DNA of 64,000 bases from Rheum nobile (GCA_027886185.1 WOAB01000878.1:5468001-5532000); one strand, 5' to 3'. Counted from the stretch's first letter, positions 22,364-34,866 are shown. Made by a program: numbers and translations. The notes: generated by a model not told the origin, from the letters alone.

Positions 22364-25300
22364 TTACTTGTACCAGCAAAACTTGTTTTTCTGCAGCAGA
22401 TAACAACATTCTCATGAATAACCAATAAAGCGTCACAGAAAGCTTATCAGTTATCTTATCTATACGTGGTTGTGTAGTTTTAGACTAAAAGCTGAACAGA
22501 CTTACCCGGAATTTGGCTGCTTTCTGAGCATTTATATAAGCTAGAAGCTCATCTTGCTTCACTAGAGATTCATGCAATGTCTGCTTACAAAGCATTAAAA
22601 ACACCAATGAATATAAAAGCACAATGAAGTGTGAAATTAAAGCAAGGACTCACCTTCTTCATAGAGACGAGTTCAACTTCAAGTGCATCAACACGATACA
22701 CAGCAGCGTTTAACAATTCCTCCTTGTCCACTGGCATCTGGACTGGCTTCGTATATAGAACGCCTACTTTCTGTTCAAGATCACCAACTCTACCTAGCAC
22801 ATTATCTGCTTGTGCCACAGAACAAGGCCGCAACTCTTCCTTGAATTGGGAATCGAGTGCCAGACTCGAAACGCTGCTGGCAACATCAGAGACTACACCA
22901 GCAAGTTTTCTAGTAGTTCTGAACGCTATAGAACGGCACGCGGAAAATAGAGTCAAGATGAACGCCATGAGCATTACCCAGATCCATGCAGGTACTCGTC
23001 GTAAAGCCTCTGAAATAAGCACAAAACACAGTTGTTAAGGGAGAAATAGTGAAACATGGTTCCAACAAGTATAATACTTGAGCAGATCTTGACCTCTAAA
23101 TTCGGTGCTGACAATGTTGTTCATAGGTGGAGAAGAGGCATCATGGTCAGGAATCAGATTGTCCTGTACAAGTTACTGCCTATTGTGTCACGATATGTCC
23201 TTACTGAGAGTTTAAAACATGAACTCTCGAGCACAAAGTTCGACTGATCTGTTTTTGAAACTCACTTTTGATAATAGAGCAAGATACATGAAAACAAGAA
23301 GCACTATCATCCAAAAAAGGTTTTGTAACAGGACACTCTTTTTCAAAATTTAAGTGCTCTAGAGTTCACTGAAGGAGAGACTTACTTTGTCATGAACAGG
23401 AGTCATACCCGAGAGTGCATCAGGGGCAGATGCTTTAGATGAAGTGAATTCTTCAGCCTCAGATCCAGACTCTGCAGTAGATAAGTCAAGGCCTCTAGCC
23501 TGACCGAATAAAATATAAAAAGTGTTTTTAAGAAGGAAAAAAAACAATCCACAACAGACTAAATTTGTGTAATGTTAGAGTTACATATCACAGAAGAGAA
23601 TCTATTTTATGATTACCATTGAGAAATGAGTCTTTTTTCGACTGAAGACTCTCCCGCTATCGGTTTTTGATACAGTTGTGACTTCTGCTCCACCAATTTG
23701 AATCACCTTTTGCGAAAAATTCAATGAATCCCTTGTTTTCAATCATGAAGAAATAATCAACACGAAATCAGGATTGGCATGACAAACCTTTAAAATGTTT
23801 TGATCCTTCCAAGGACCCTTCTCAGATCTCAAACAACCTCCCTGATCTGCACAGGTACACTTGCCGCCCAAAAACTCCGGTAGTTGACTGGATACATAGG
23901 CAGATGCAGAAACAACATGAATTAGACAGATGCAGAAATAAATGAAAGAACTTCAAAATCAACTATTTCTGCAAAAAATCACCTTTCATCTATAATTTCC
24001 AATAATTTGCTTTGATATTTGTTTCCAAGAACCTAAGATATTCCAAAACAGAAAGTTAATATACCAGTGCTGGTAATGCTAAAAGCAGAACACATCCACC
24101 TACATTAATATTCAATAGCATTAAGGCAGTCAACATACATTAATCTTTTCAGTTGTGCAGGGATCAAGAAAAGATTTGATGGCGTTCCACAGCAACTTGA
24201 ACCCATTGCCAGCATTGACAATATACATCCGGCAAAGAGTCTTTGATGGGAAAAAAATGTATAAAGTTTAGAGCATAATTAGACTATATATTTGGAGAAT
24301 AATTAGACTATATTTATACCTCAGGATAGTTGTCACTATCAATTTTCTGTAGTCGCATTATAAGTTCACGTGCAGGTTTAGATAGGTTTTTAAGACCCTG
24401 AAAGCAGAGATTGTCATGTAACTGTAATGCAATCAAAATAACATTATTGTTTAAGAAGAAGACACAAAACTGAGTTGCGTACCAAGCCTTGAACATCTAA
24501 AATCGTCGTAGTCGTATCTATATGTCTTTTTGTAGCAATAGAGCAAGCTGGAAAGTTGTATGTAAAACATTTCTCAAAATCCTGTACATGATATTTCATG
24601 TACCGATCCATTGTCGTTACTTGCATCAGCTTTTCAGCATCAACTTTCCCCACCAAATAAATGTAAACTGGTCTTCCATCCTTGTCAACACCATGATAAC
24701 ACTGAGGGTAATACTTCAACACTTCAACCAACTCATGATATTCAAAGTCCTGAAAATAGCATATAGTCACATACTAGATGAGTAACAATCATACGAGACG
24801 GTAAACTGGTCAAATGTAAATTGGATGGTGGAGCAGCGGCGCCAATTCAATTATAAAAGCCAACTACAAAACTTGATTTACCTCAAGTATTGTATCCGCA
24901 CCAAACTCGTCTCTCCACTGAAGCATTGCAGTCCACATTTGTTTCGCTTTGTCCATGTCGAACTTCCTTGCTTTAAGGAATCTGCAATAACAAGAACATA
25001 GTAACTGAAGATTTTCTATTGATATATAGAATATGAGGTAACTTGCGTATTGGTGGTCTAGGAACACATCCAAAACTTATGAGGATGAGATGTTCACCTC
25101 AGCAATGTGTAATAATCGTCATGTCTTGCAGGTAACAGATCCTCTAAAAGCAGTATCTGTCTAAATGCTTCCACAGCCTGCAATTCCTTGGCATCACGTA
25201 CATCTTTAATGGAAACACACATAGATTGATCATGACCTTTCTTCTTGCCCTTTCTTTTTAATGAGTGTCTAACTCTGTTAGATGCACAAAGAGCTTTCTT

Positions 25301-26400
25301 CTTTAGAGTCCCCATTTTCGTCTTCTTTTCCTCTTCTGATATTTCACACACTGATTTACTTTCTCTAATTTCATCCCGACTGGAAGTACCTTCATTGCCT
25401 GAAAAATACTTGTTATATTAGACTTTAGCTACTTCACCATCAAAATCATATGTTGAATATCCCAATCATCTGTCGTCTAGACTTTTAGTGTTAGTCAATC
25501 ACCAGTAATCCTCAAGACTGTTAGGCTAAGGTTTACATAGCCAAAGCTGATATTACAACTCCAACGTCATGACTCATATTATATTGCTTTTCAAAAAGAA
25601 ACAATCTTTTTTTATAAAAAAAATAGCCACGAAAATCATACATTTGCAAAAGGAGTTGAGGTGAAATCATACATCAAGAATAAAAATAACCAGCAACTAG
25701 TCTACCTGGTATGGTTTCCTTTATCACACTTTCTTCCGGGCATTGGTAACTTTTTGTTTAAAAATACAAAAAATGAATAAGGATTGGTTTAAGAAAAGAG
25801 AAAGACCCTCCATCACTAGATTCAGCAGAAATCTCCTAGGGGGTGAGAAAGCAAGAGCATAGTGTTTTATGAGTTTATAAAATCAACTCACTCAGAGTAA
25901 ACATCAAATAAGATACTTTAGCAACACTTCCTCCACTTCGTTGCAAATTCTGCAGGAGAAATAATTTAAACTCCCCAAATGGACACCCAACAGTAAATTA
26001 GGTCAACCATGCTCAGATGCAAAGAGGAAGAAGAGGTCAAAACAGAGTCGAATCCTTTGAAAATTCAAGAAAGCTTTTCCCTGTACAAACTAAATCTCTA
26101 AGAATGAACCTTTTACATACTGAAGATTTACACCAATTCAAGCTATCGTCAAACTGAAAATCTCACCAATTACAATCCAATTTTGGTGGGAAATTGGGAA
26201 TGCGCTGATCACAATACATAGAGCTGAAACTTCAACAATTGAAAATTCGACGCCGATAGATGAAAAATAAGGTTTCTTTTTTTTTTATAAACTAACCACC
26301 AATCCTACAACAATTACACAATAATAAAAATTCAATTCAAGAGTTTAAAGGCCAGGACAAACTCACAAGGGCGAGCGAAACGTTCGAGTGGCCCAGACAT
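22364..26400 (-). CDS. SFH: SFH-type phosphatidylinositol transfer protein (Sec14 + nodulin tail)
   Basis: Fourteen coding exons: 26400-26367, 25398-25098, 24981-24882, 24749-24483, 24397-24320, 24240-24139, 24032-23983, 23887-23788, 23706-23617, 23499-23386, 23163-23094, 23009-22654, 22580-22506, 22390-22364. All have AG/GT borders and consistent phase, giving 587 residues. The start MSGPLERFARPC is the family N-terminus. CRAL-TRIO-N covers ~95-145 (FLKARKFDMDKAKQMW) and the Sec14 lipid domain ~150-330 (HGVDKDGRPVY, LMQVTTMDRY, TTTTILDVQG, DNYPE, EKINVLGNKYQ, LPEFLGGKCTC). The C-terminus has a membrane-like segment (WIWVMLMAFILTLFSACRS), a coiled coil (KEELLNAAVYRVDALEVELV) and the basic/aromatic end KNKFCWYK of the nodulin-16-like domain. 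Such proteins present phosphatidylinositol to kinases for polarised membrane growth. The family's usual GRPVYIERLG reads GRPVYIYLVG here. Confidence 0.93.
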
Positions 26401-26924
26401 ATCGAAGGCGCTGACGTTATCACGGCGTCTTAGCTCCGCCGATCAGCCACCACTTCCGATAAACCTAATTGATGATTCGATCAATACAGCAAGCAAGGAT
26501 CCGTACCACCAATTCTCGATCAAGTTCGAGAATAAGACTCGATCAGATTCTCTGCGTCTGATATACCGTGAATAGAAGAAGAAGAAGAAGAAGAAAGAGT
26601 AGAAATTGGCAGCGCTTCACCTCTATAGAGAATCTGGGGAAGAAAGAAAAAAGGAGTGAGAAACAGGAATGAAGAAGAAGACGTTATTTTACTCCTCTCT
26701 TTCCTCCCCTTTTGTGTGTCGGTAGATTTGTGTTGGATTTATTGCAGGGTTTGCAGCGGTGGAAAACGTCTGGGTGGTGACCGGATCAAAACGACAGCAA
26801 GCGAAACGAGGAACGACTCTGCAGACGGAAATATGAGGAGAGAGGCAATGTGTAATCGGCGAGGATTTATTGTCTTCCGCTAATCTGTTTAATCCGATCT
26901 CACTAGTATCTCTTCCAAAATCCG
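26401..26924 (-). promoter_or_regulatory. SFH 5' leader and proximal promoter remnant
   Basis: The minus-strand leader contains a CTT-repeat (26576-26594 region) and no upstream ATG was noticed between there and the start codon. A donor/acceptor pair was not resolved, so a leader intron is possible. Beyond ~26640 only about 300 bases of native upstream DNA remain before the LINE 3' end at 26940, so more distal promoter sequence has been displaced to beyond 35651. Confidence 0.5.
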
Positions 26925-27006
26925 CACTCCCTATGTAACTTTTTTTTTTTATGAGAAAATAAATTAGACTAACCTATAGTATCACCATAGGCCAGTCTAG
27001 AATATC

Positions 27007-30000
27007 CTATTGGATGATAACACGAAGTTCTGAATTAAGAGTGAGATCAGACATACGAGATGAAAAACTGAGTTTAGCAATATGATCAGCGGAACGATTC
27101 ACCTCTCGAAAGATATGTCTGATACAGACATCTTGGAAAGAATGAAGATCAAAGAGAATATCTGCGACAATCATTTATATTTCCCAAGGACAAACCCAAA
27201 TGTCTTTAAGAGAGTTAATAAGGCAAATGTTATCTCCTTCAATTTCAATTAAAGAGAGATTAAGCTGTTTAGCTTTAGTTACGCTTTGTCTGAGAGCCAA
27301 AGCTTCAGTCATTAAAATGGTATTGTGGCCACAACGATTTTTATCCATGTGTATTATTTCTGCTTTATCATTTCTGATAATAAAGCCCAAACCGGCTTCT
27401 CCACTGTTTAATTTTGATCCATTAAAGTTAATTTTATAATAATTTGTTTGGGGTTTAGTCCATCTTAAGTTTCTTTTTTTCCTGATTATTCCATCATTTT
27501 TCCTAGTTTTAATAATTTCTTCATCATCAATGAGTTTTGTTTTTTTCCACTTTAAAATGAGATTATGAATGTAGTTCTTGAGATTTTTGATTTTATCCGT
27601 AGCAGAATAGTTAAAAATAGTTTGATTTCTATTGATCCAAAGTCCCCACCAGGTAGTGGCAAGACAAATAATCTCCTCCCTAGAGAGTGATTGGTTGATT
27701 TCATTTATTAAAGCTTTGGGTGTTTTGTTGTTTATGTTGATATTCTTAATTAATGATTCAATATGACTATTTTGAAGTTTGATGTGTTTTAGGGTAAAGG
27801 GACATTGAAGTAGAAAATGAATAATATCTTCGACAGGGTTGTTGCAACAGTCACAAGCGAGTGGAACTGCTACATGTTTTTGTGTTAGTCTAAGTTTGGT
27901 TGGTAATCCGTCATGACATATTTTCCAGAGAAAGTTCTTGACCTTTGGGTATATGTCAAGTTTCCACAACCAAGAATATTCATTTAATGGTTGATTTTGT
28001 TGTTTGGTTATCATTTCAAATGCTGTTTTTTTGTGGAAAACCATCCGTTAATACTAGGTTTCCAATAAAGCCTATCAATAACATCATTTTTCGGTATAAG
28101 GATGTCCATAATTTTCTTGGTAGTTGAGATGTTAAGAGTATTGATTAATTTAGTGTGATCCCATTGTTTATTCACAATGAATTCACTGACAGTTGTATTT
28201 AGATTTGGTGTGGTGTTTGGTAGGCATTCATTTAGTAGATGAGTGTCATTAAGCAGTTATCTTGCCAAAAGTTAATGGCTTTCCCGTTACCTATCAACCA
28301 TTGGAGACTAGTTTTGAATTCAGTTCTTAATTTTAGTAGTTGTGACCATTGCCAGGAGAGATTGCCATTTTTGTCATAAAGTAATATGTTAATATTCTTA
28401 AGATACTTTTCATTGATAATTTTAACCCATATATTATCCGGTTCAGCCAAGACTTTCCATATGAGTTTCATCTGTAATGCTTTGTTCATATCTTGGGTTT
28501 TTCTGATACCAATACCACCATTGGCCTTGTTTTTACATATTTTATCCCATCCTATAAGAGGTTTATAGCTTGGATCTTTGTTCCAGAGGAAATTTCTATT
28601 TGTTTTATCTAGTTCCTTGTGAATGTGAGTTGGTAGTGTTGGATCGCGCTGTTTTCATATAGCACTCAACGCGTTGATGCCCACCTTCATTCCCCTCATG
28701 ACCTTTCATCAATGAGGAAGATCGCAAGTCAACGAGAAAGAACGCGCCCAATGCTTAAAAGAACTTGTCACAGAGTAATAAGAGACATCGGTACATCTCT
28801 AGCGCGTCAATTCTCTATGATCGCGTAGTATCTGTCGGACGCTACCAAACCGCCTCTGACCCATCAGACCAATCCGGGCATGCCAACTATGCATCTTCCC
28901 AGATTGACACGCGTCTTCCCGCCTTGCTGGTCCAATCACGACCCTACACCTACTTGCCGACATCTGTCACTGGATGAATCACGAGACGACACGTATCCCC
29001 GCCTTTAGACCGACTTGGAGCAGGACCCCTTGTCTATAAATAGCTCAAGACCCCTTCATAAAAAAAGGTCAAAGAAAAAGAGAAACTTGGCCACAAGCTT
29101 ATTTTAGCTTTTTCAAGATCTGTGTATGGTTCTCGTGTAAAGATTCGCTGGGATGTAAGCGTCAAATAAAGTTATCGCTCGCCAAGTGTGAATAAAACGC
29201 GTTCTTTTCAAAATGTGTTCATACTTTGAGTAATCTTGTATTGATCGCGTTAAGCCGATGGATGGTCTATGTCGCGACGATTTTATATTTTAGCAACTCG
29301 GAAATACGGGAACCATCAGGTAGCATAAAACATTGCATAAGATAATTTGGTTTAGCAGCTAGATTTGATTTAATGAGAGTTGCTCTTCCTTCAAGAGATA
29401 AGGAATTTGCTTTCCATTTGAAAAGTTGGTTGGTAGTATTCGTCACTGTATTTTGAAAAGTTTCTCTATTAACTTTGCCATTAATAATTGTGCAACCTAA
29501 ATATTTTTCAAGTGAAGTGGTGCTTGGTATATTTAGTACAGAATGTATAATGTTTTTTAGGTTGCTAGGCGTGTTACTAGTGACTTGAAAGGCTGATTTA
29601 TCGTAATTAACACATTGACCTGAAATGTCACAATAGTTTTCAATAATTTGTTTGACTTTGGTACAAGCGGTTTGATTTGCTTTAGCAAAGATTAGGATAT
29701 CATCAGCAAAGGCTAAAAATGGGATATTAGTACCCATTCTAGAAATTTGGAATCCAATTTGGTTACGATGAAGGTTACCTTCGTGTTGTAGTTTCCTTGC
29801 CAAAACTTCAGCTCCAAGGATGAATAAAAAGGGGGATAGAGGATCTCCTTGTCGTAGTCCTCTTTGAGGGAAGAAAATGTCCGTTGGTCCATTATTAACT
29901 AAAACTGAGAATGATACAGTTTCAATGCATTCTTTGATCCAACTAACAAAAAGGTCCGAGAATCCAAACTTTTTAAGTACTGAGAGGATGAAGTGCCATT

Positions 30001-31799
30001 CTATTTTGTCATATGCTTTTTTCATGTCAAGTTTGATGGCGATCCATCCTTCCTTTCCTTTCTTGGCCCGGAAGGAGTGGAAAATTTCATGAGCTATTAA
30101 AATATTATCTTGAATAGCACGTTTAACGACAAATGCTCCTTATAAGGGATGAATTAATTTGTTTAGGATTGGTTTCATTCTTTCTGTTATTATTTTGGAA
30201 ATAGTTTTATAGATGGTGGAGCATCGGCTAATGGGTCTGTAATGATTGGTAGAATTAGGGTTATCGCATTTAGGAATTAGTGTGATCAATGTATGATTAA
30301 TTTGTTTTAAGATTTTTCCAGAATGGAAAAAGCTTTTGATGACTTTGATAACCGTTGGGCCAACAATTTGCCAATATTTTTGGTAAAATAAAGCAGACAT
30401 ACCATCTGGACCTGGGGATTTATTGCTGTCAATGTTAAAGATAGCATTTTTAATTTCCTCATTTGTAATTCTTTTGGTGAGTTCTTCGTTTTCTTGATCC
30501 GATATTTCATTCTGAATATTCCTAAGATAGTCATGTAGAATATTTTGATTGATAGATCCTCTTTTGAATCTTTTTTCAAAATCGTTCCTGATTTCATTTT
30601 TGATATTTTCAAGACCGATGATAATCGTTCCATCTTGTGTTCGGATTTCTCGGATGATTTTCCTACTACGTCTACCATTTGCTATTCTATGAAAGTAGTT
30701 TGTGTTAGAATCAACTAGTTTAATATGTTTGGTTTTGGCTCGTTGACTCCAGTATTTTTTTCTGAAAGGATAGTAAGTTATCTTTTTTCGAAATAAGTCT
30801 AGATTGTTTGGATATGAGATAAGGGGTAGGATTAGCAAGAATATCCCTTTGTAGTTTAGCTAGATCCTCTTCTATTTTTCTGAGTTGTTCAAAAATATTC
30901 CCAAATGTTGTTTTATTCCATTTTTTAGTATTGACTTTAAGGGCCATGGTTTTCTTAACAAGATTGTACATATGTGTTCCTTGAGTGTCTAGTCTCCATG
31001 CTTGTTTAACTACATTTTCGAAGTCTTTTCTTGAGGTCCACATTTTTTCAAATTTAAAAGGTTGTGCTTTGAATGGATTAGGGTTTTCAAATTCTAGTGA
31101 AATGGGACAGTGGTCAGAGGAAGTGAATGCATGGTTTTTAGTAAAAATACATGGGAACCATTGAAGGATTTGATCATGAATAAGAACACGATCAAGTTTT
31201 TCATAGATATTATTAATTTCTGTAATTTTTTTCTTCCAAGTAAATTCACCTCCTTGTGAAGGAATTTATAATAGATCACGGTTATTTTTGAATTGCTATA
31301 GTCTAATAAATTTAGAAGGTAATGGGTGGTTCCCTCCTTTTTTTTTATCAGTGATGATACTAATTTCATTCAGATCTCCAATAATAACACATGGTAGATG
31401 CGTTTGGTTAATAAAGTTTGTTAAAGTAGTCCAAAATTCATCTTTTTCATTTTCTTTTGGAGGTGCATATGCAAAGATTAGCATCATACAATAGTTTTTA
31501 TCTATAATTTTTGTAGTTAACTGCTATAAATCTTTTATCCACATGGGTAAGTTCACAGATTTTGTTTTGCAACTGATAGGATTTCCACATAATGCAGATA
31601 CCTCCCGAGAAGCCCGAGGCTGGTGAAAATGGAAATTATCAAATCCCGCATTTTGCCATAGGAATTGTTTTGGTTCTCTCTCGGTTTTTGTCTCAACCAA
31701 GGCCATGATTTGAATTTTTTCAATTTTACAAAAGGATTCAATATCAGTCCATATGTTATTGCGACTGATACCTCTGTAGTTCCAAAGTCTTATCTTCAT
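27007..31799 (-). pseudogene. LINE ORF2: endonuclease, RT, RNase H
   Basis: Starts MKIRLWNYRGISRN (31799) with endonuclease motifs (ALVETKTE; CVIIGDLNEI further on, in another frame). The RT follows: NKSPGPDGMSALFYQKYW, NHYRPIS, KLDMKKAYDKIEW, PQRGLRQGDPLSPFLFI and the catalytic FADD in FLAFADDILIF. After the insert come LIWKVLAEPDNIWVK, the zinc-binding segment (PLACDCCNNPVEDIIHFLLQC) and RNase H. In RNase H the first catalytic Asp is Asn (NFNGSK), while EALAL, EGDN and ADHIAK are kept. Breaks: several frameshifts in the endonuclease-RT linker, a TAA replacing a Gln codon after LIHPL (~30140), and a TAA at 27175-27177, after which the frame runs to a TAG at 27007-27009. Confidence 0.9.
28647..29278 (+). 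mobile_element. LTR-like insertion in LINE ORF2 (solo LTR candidate)
   Basis: About 630 bp of GC-richer sequence interrupts the LINE reading between SELLKYKI and PTLPTHIHKELD. It has promoter-like order on the plus strand: TATA box CTATAAATAGC (~29034), CT/AG-rich leader, and an AATAAA (~29167) some 130 bases later, as expected for U3-R-U5. No PBS, purine tract or coding sequence is present. Exact ends and target duplication are unresolved (CGAT/ATCG remains at both junctions), so a short non-LTR element cannot be excluded. Confidence 0.5.
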
Positions 31800-32242
31800 T
31801 AAAAACTATATGAAAATTTTGCAAGTTTAATTAGTCTTGCCTTTTCTAGATTAGAAATTTGGTTATGGTTATAATTAGATTGGTTTGTAATATAGTCTTT
31901 TTTTGTAGTAGTTTGTGATATTCTTATTACTTTTATTATGTTTGCAACTATTTTAGAATTACCATAAAGATTTTCTTTATCATTATAAAATGATCTGTTG
32001 TTAACAAGGGATGTCCTTTTTTTAAGAAAGGAAGTAAGAATTATATTGATGCAAAGTAAGAACGTTTTTTTGTGAGATATCCTAAGGCATTCTGAGTTCC
32101 ATGGGAGTACATGGATCGGAAGTAAAGTGTTGCTGGATTGAGAGTTGTTAGAAAAGTGATGATAGGAAGTATGAGTAATCATGGGAGTGATAGATGCTTC
32201 ACAGTGGCAGATACACCAACACAAAAATGATCTAACTGACAA
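31799..32242 (-). CDS. Spacer ORF b of the LINE, coupled to ORF2
   Basis: A 147-codon open frame of unknown function whose TAA (31801-31799) overlaps the ATG of ORF2 (31799-31797) as TAATG. Its start overlaps the end of the 291-codon frame upstream by about 64 bases. No domain recognised; composition is Ser/Asn/Thr/Ile-rich. Stop-start overlap of this kind supports reinitiation in some animal non-LTR elements, so the arrangement may be functional; whether this protein is made is unknown. Confidence 0.3.
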   Translation of the reverse strand: MSVRSFLCWCICHCEASITPMITHTSYHHFSNNSQSSNTLLPIHVLPWNSECLRISHKKTFLLCINIILTSFLKKRTSLVNNRSFYNDKENLYGNSKIVANIIKVIRISQTTTKKDYITNQSNYNHNQISNLEKARLIKLAKFSYSF

Positions 32243-33054
32243 AGATGAGGATCATTCATGTATTCAATATGTAGTATGGTATTCTGGATATAACAATTAG
32301 ATGAAGATGACCCATTTAATATAGCACTGAAAAAGCTAGTGCCATAGATACAGTATAGAGGGGAGATGCAAACACTATTATTGATTTTCCAAGATTCCTG
32401 GCATTGAGGGAGGTAAATCTGTTGACTTTTAATGCTGAGATTGCTATTAAGCATCCAATACAGAGTCTGGTGGGTGGATACTTGTTTGGTATGCAAGTTT
32501 TTATCAATGGTACTTGGGGAAGTCCTGCCAAAACCATATATTATAAGGGGATTAGTAACAATTATAATAAGTAATCTGTTGGTAGAATAATGGCAGGAAG
32601 ACATGGAAATGAATGTAAGTTGCTCATACACACAATGTTTTACCACAAGGCAAGTTAAGAGTTGATGTAGGCTTTTGATTTGATCTAGGGATATCCCAGT
32701 TGTAATGAAGACAGAAATCCTCATGATTGCATAAAGTAAGACAAAATTAGGAAGCAGTTTGTGAGTGTAATTCCAAAAGTTAAAACCAAAAGAAAATATC
32801 AAAATACTTCTCTTAATAAAGGCTTCATAACAGTTACAGGCCTGTTGCATTATCATACAAGTGGTCATACATGGAGAAGTCAGGGATAAAAGACAGAAAT
32901 TACATGATAAGTGATTAAGATAAGAACTCATCCTAAAGATGTGACTCAGGATAAGAAGGCTATTAGGCCTGCTACAGACACACCAAGAACAGTTATGGTA
33001 GGCACTGCACTTGAGCAAAAGTGGATAACTTCTTATCTTAATCATAGAAAACAT
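32179..33054 (-). CDS. Spacer ORF a of the LINE (unknown, 291 codons)
   Basis: An uninterrupted 291-codon frame between ORF1 and ORF2, starting MFSMIKIRSYPLLLKC. The stop of the ORF1 frame (33061-33063) lies only six bases upstream of its ATG. It is rich in Cys, Ser, His and hydrophobic residues, with no family recognised. Plant L1-type LINEs normally have a short ORF1-ORF2 spacer, so a long frame here is unexpected. In DNA this AT-rich a frame of this length should be rare by chance. It could also be a fossil of captured sequence. Confidence 0.35.
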   Translation of the reverse strand: MFSMIKIRSYPLLLKCSAYHNCSWCVCSRPNSLLILSHIFRMSSYLNHLSCNFCLLSLTSPCMTTCMIMQQACNCYEAFIKRSILIFSFGFNFWNYTHKLLPNFVLLYAIMRISVFITTGISLDQIKSLHQLLTCLVVKHCVYEQLTFISMSSCHYSTNRLLIIIVTNPLIIYGFGRTSPSTIDKNLHTKQVSTHQTLYWMLNSNLSIKSQQIYLPQCQESWKINNSVCISPLYCIYGTSFFSAILNGSSSSNCYIQNTILHIEYMNDPHLCQLDHFCVGVSATVKHLSLP

Positions 33055-33060
33055 TCTGGA

Positions 33061-34866
33061 TTATACCCTTGGTTTCTTGTTCCCCATCAGGGATGAAGAG
33101 GCAGTGTCATCCTCTCCCTCTATGGTTTTCCTCTTGCTAGAGCTTGTTGTAGAGGGAGCAATCTTTGTATGGACAGTGAGGACCCCCAGTTTATTGGCCA
33201 TAGAGGAACCAGAATTTCTGGATTGAGCAGAGTTAAAAGTATGAAAAGACTCCTCAGAAGGAATCAGTTCATCATCATTTTCATCAGCATCTGAGCTAAG
33301 AAGAACATTGATCTCTTCTTCAGTAAAGGGTTGGTCAAGATCATCATCAATAATCTCAAGGGGGGCCTCTTCTTCAAGGAGGTCATCCTCTTTCATATCA
33401 AAGTTCTCCTCTTGTACACAGCTCACTGTATGACATATTCTTCAGTTGAGAGTCAACCATTGGAGGGAGAGATTGAGGGATCTCTCCATCTTTTACATCA
33501 TTTGGGGCAGTCATAGGAAGGGGCTCAGAGTAGATGAATTTAACTTTGGAGGAGCTAGAAATATCAATAATAGGATAAACAGTTTTTTTCCCTTCATCAG
33601 GGATAGGCTGGAGCACAGAGGGGATTGGAATCTGAGATGGAGGGTTAGGAATCATAATAGATGTAGTATCTTGAGTAGAAACAAGATTGTGAACCCCATG
33701 GCTAGGATCAAGAGGAGAGATTGTAACAATAGGTATTTTAGTAGTAGCAAGGTTTTCAAAAATATTTGTAGGTTCATTTTGATCTGGTTTGTTCCCAATA
33801 GATTCCCCAGAACCAAGTTTGGAATTCTCATCCTCAGAGGAGTGGTTAGAAACATAGACAAAGGAGATGTCCCCATTAGAGGCAAGGTATGGCTTATGCC
33901 CATGGTCAGAATGGGCATCAGTTTTTTCTGTCTTGGTAGAGACCTTAGTCCATTCACCATCATCATCAGTGAGAATACCCTTTTCAAGCAGACCAGAGTC
34001 AGTTTTATTGGGATGAGCTCTCTTAATAGAGATTTGGAGTTTAGAAGGAGTGAATTTCCTCAAGGGACAAGTTGAGAACACATGGTTAAGATCCCCACAG
34101 TTCCCACACCCTTCAGGCCAGTCTTCGAACCAAATTTTAAATTTTTCATAGACACCATTTTCATCTGGTATAAGGACATGGTTTTCAATGGTTTGGGAGA
34201 AGTCCATTTGGACACAAATTCTGGTATACTTAGCCCATTTTCTTTTGCTAGCAAAGGGGTCTAGCTTGATGAGGGTGCCAATTTTATTTTCCTCAAGGAT
34301 GGCTGCTATAGCTTCAGGAACACACAGTTCAGCAGGTAGTTTAGGGATTCTAATCCATAGATCAATCTTTGAAGTTGGTTCAGTTTGGGTATCAAAACCA
34401 TGGACCCATAGTTTTAACAGCAAAATTTGGCCAAATAAGTGATAAGGGCGACCCTCCCAGATTTTTTTAAGGTCCAAAGGGTTGGCAAAGGAGATTTCAA
34501 ACCATCCAAAATGTCGATCAAAGAAACTGACATCCCCTTTAAGGAATCTCCATTCAGACGTAAGTTTAGCAATGACTTTTGGAAGTTCCATAGGATTCCC
34601 TATAATGTACCCCATTAAGGTTGAATTTTTTTTTTTTTTGCACTTTCTCTGACTTTAGCAAGTTTGGAAAGATAAGATTCAGAGCATATTTTAGTTTTGC
34701 CTTTGTTAATATGGGTTTCCTTGTTGTCAGCATTTTGTTTCCCTCCCAAGGGGTTGTTGTTAGTGTTGTAAACACTAGGGGGCCTGTTAAGGTCAGCTTG
34801 TGAAGCTATTTTTTTGTTGTTATCAGAACATAGAGCAGCAAAGAAAGATGCAGTACCTTTACTCAT
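33061..34866 (-). pseudogene. LINE ORF1: DUF4283 and CCHC zinc knuckle
   Basis: Starts MSKGTASFFAALCS at 34866. A run of twelve or more A residues (minus strand, ~34627-34639) shifts the frame after RESAKKKK. The main part (34615-33398) has DUF4283 (TSEWRFLKGDVSFFDRHFGW, IWEGRPYHLFGQILLLKLW, WIRIPKLPAELC) and the knuckle CGNCGDLNHVFSTC. A second one-base shift near 33410 moves to an acidic tail (EDDLLEEEAPLEIIDDD) ending in NKKPRV. The protein normally binds LINE RNA. Two frameshifts make it a pseudogene, although the A-run shift could be bypassed by slippage. Confidence 0.85.

Noticed and set aside
32911..33096. Plus-strand frames antisense to the LINE as host genes
   Set aside because: No recognised domain, short, and wholly inside the LINE.
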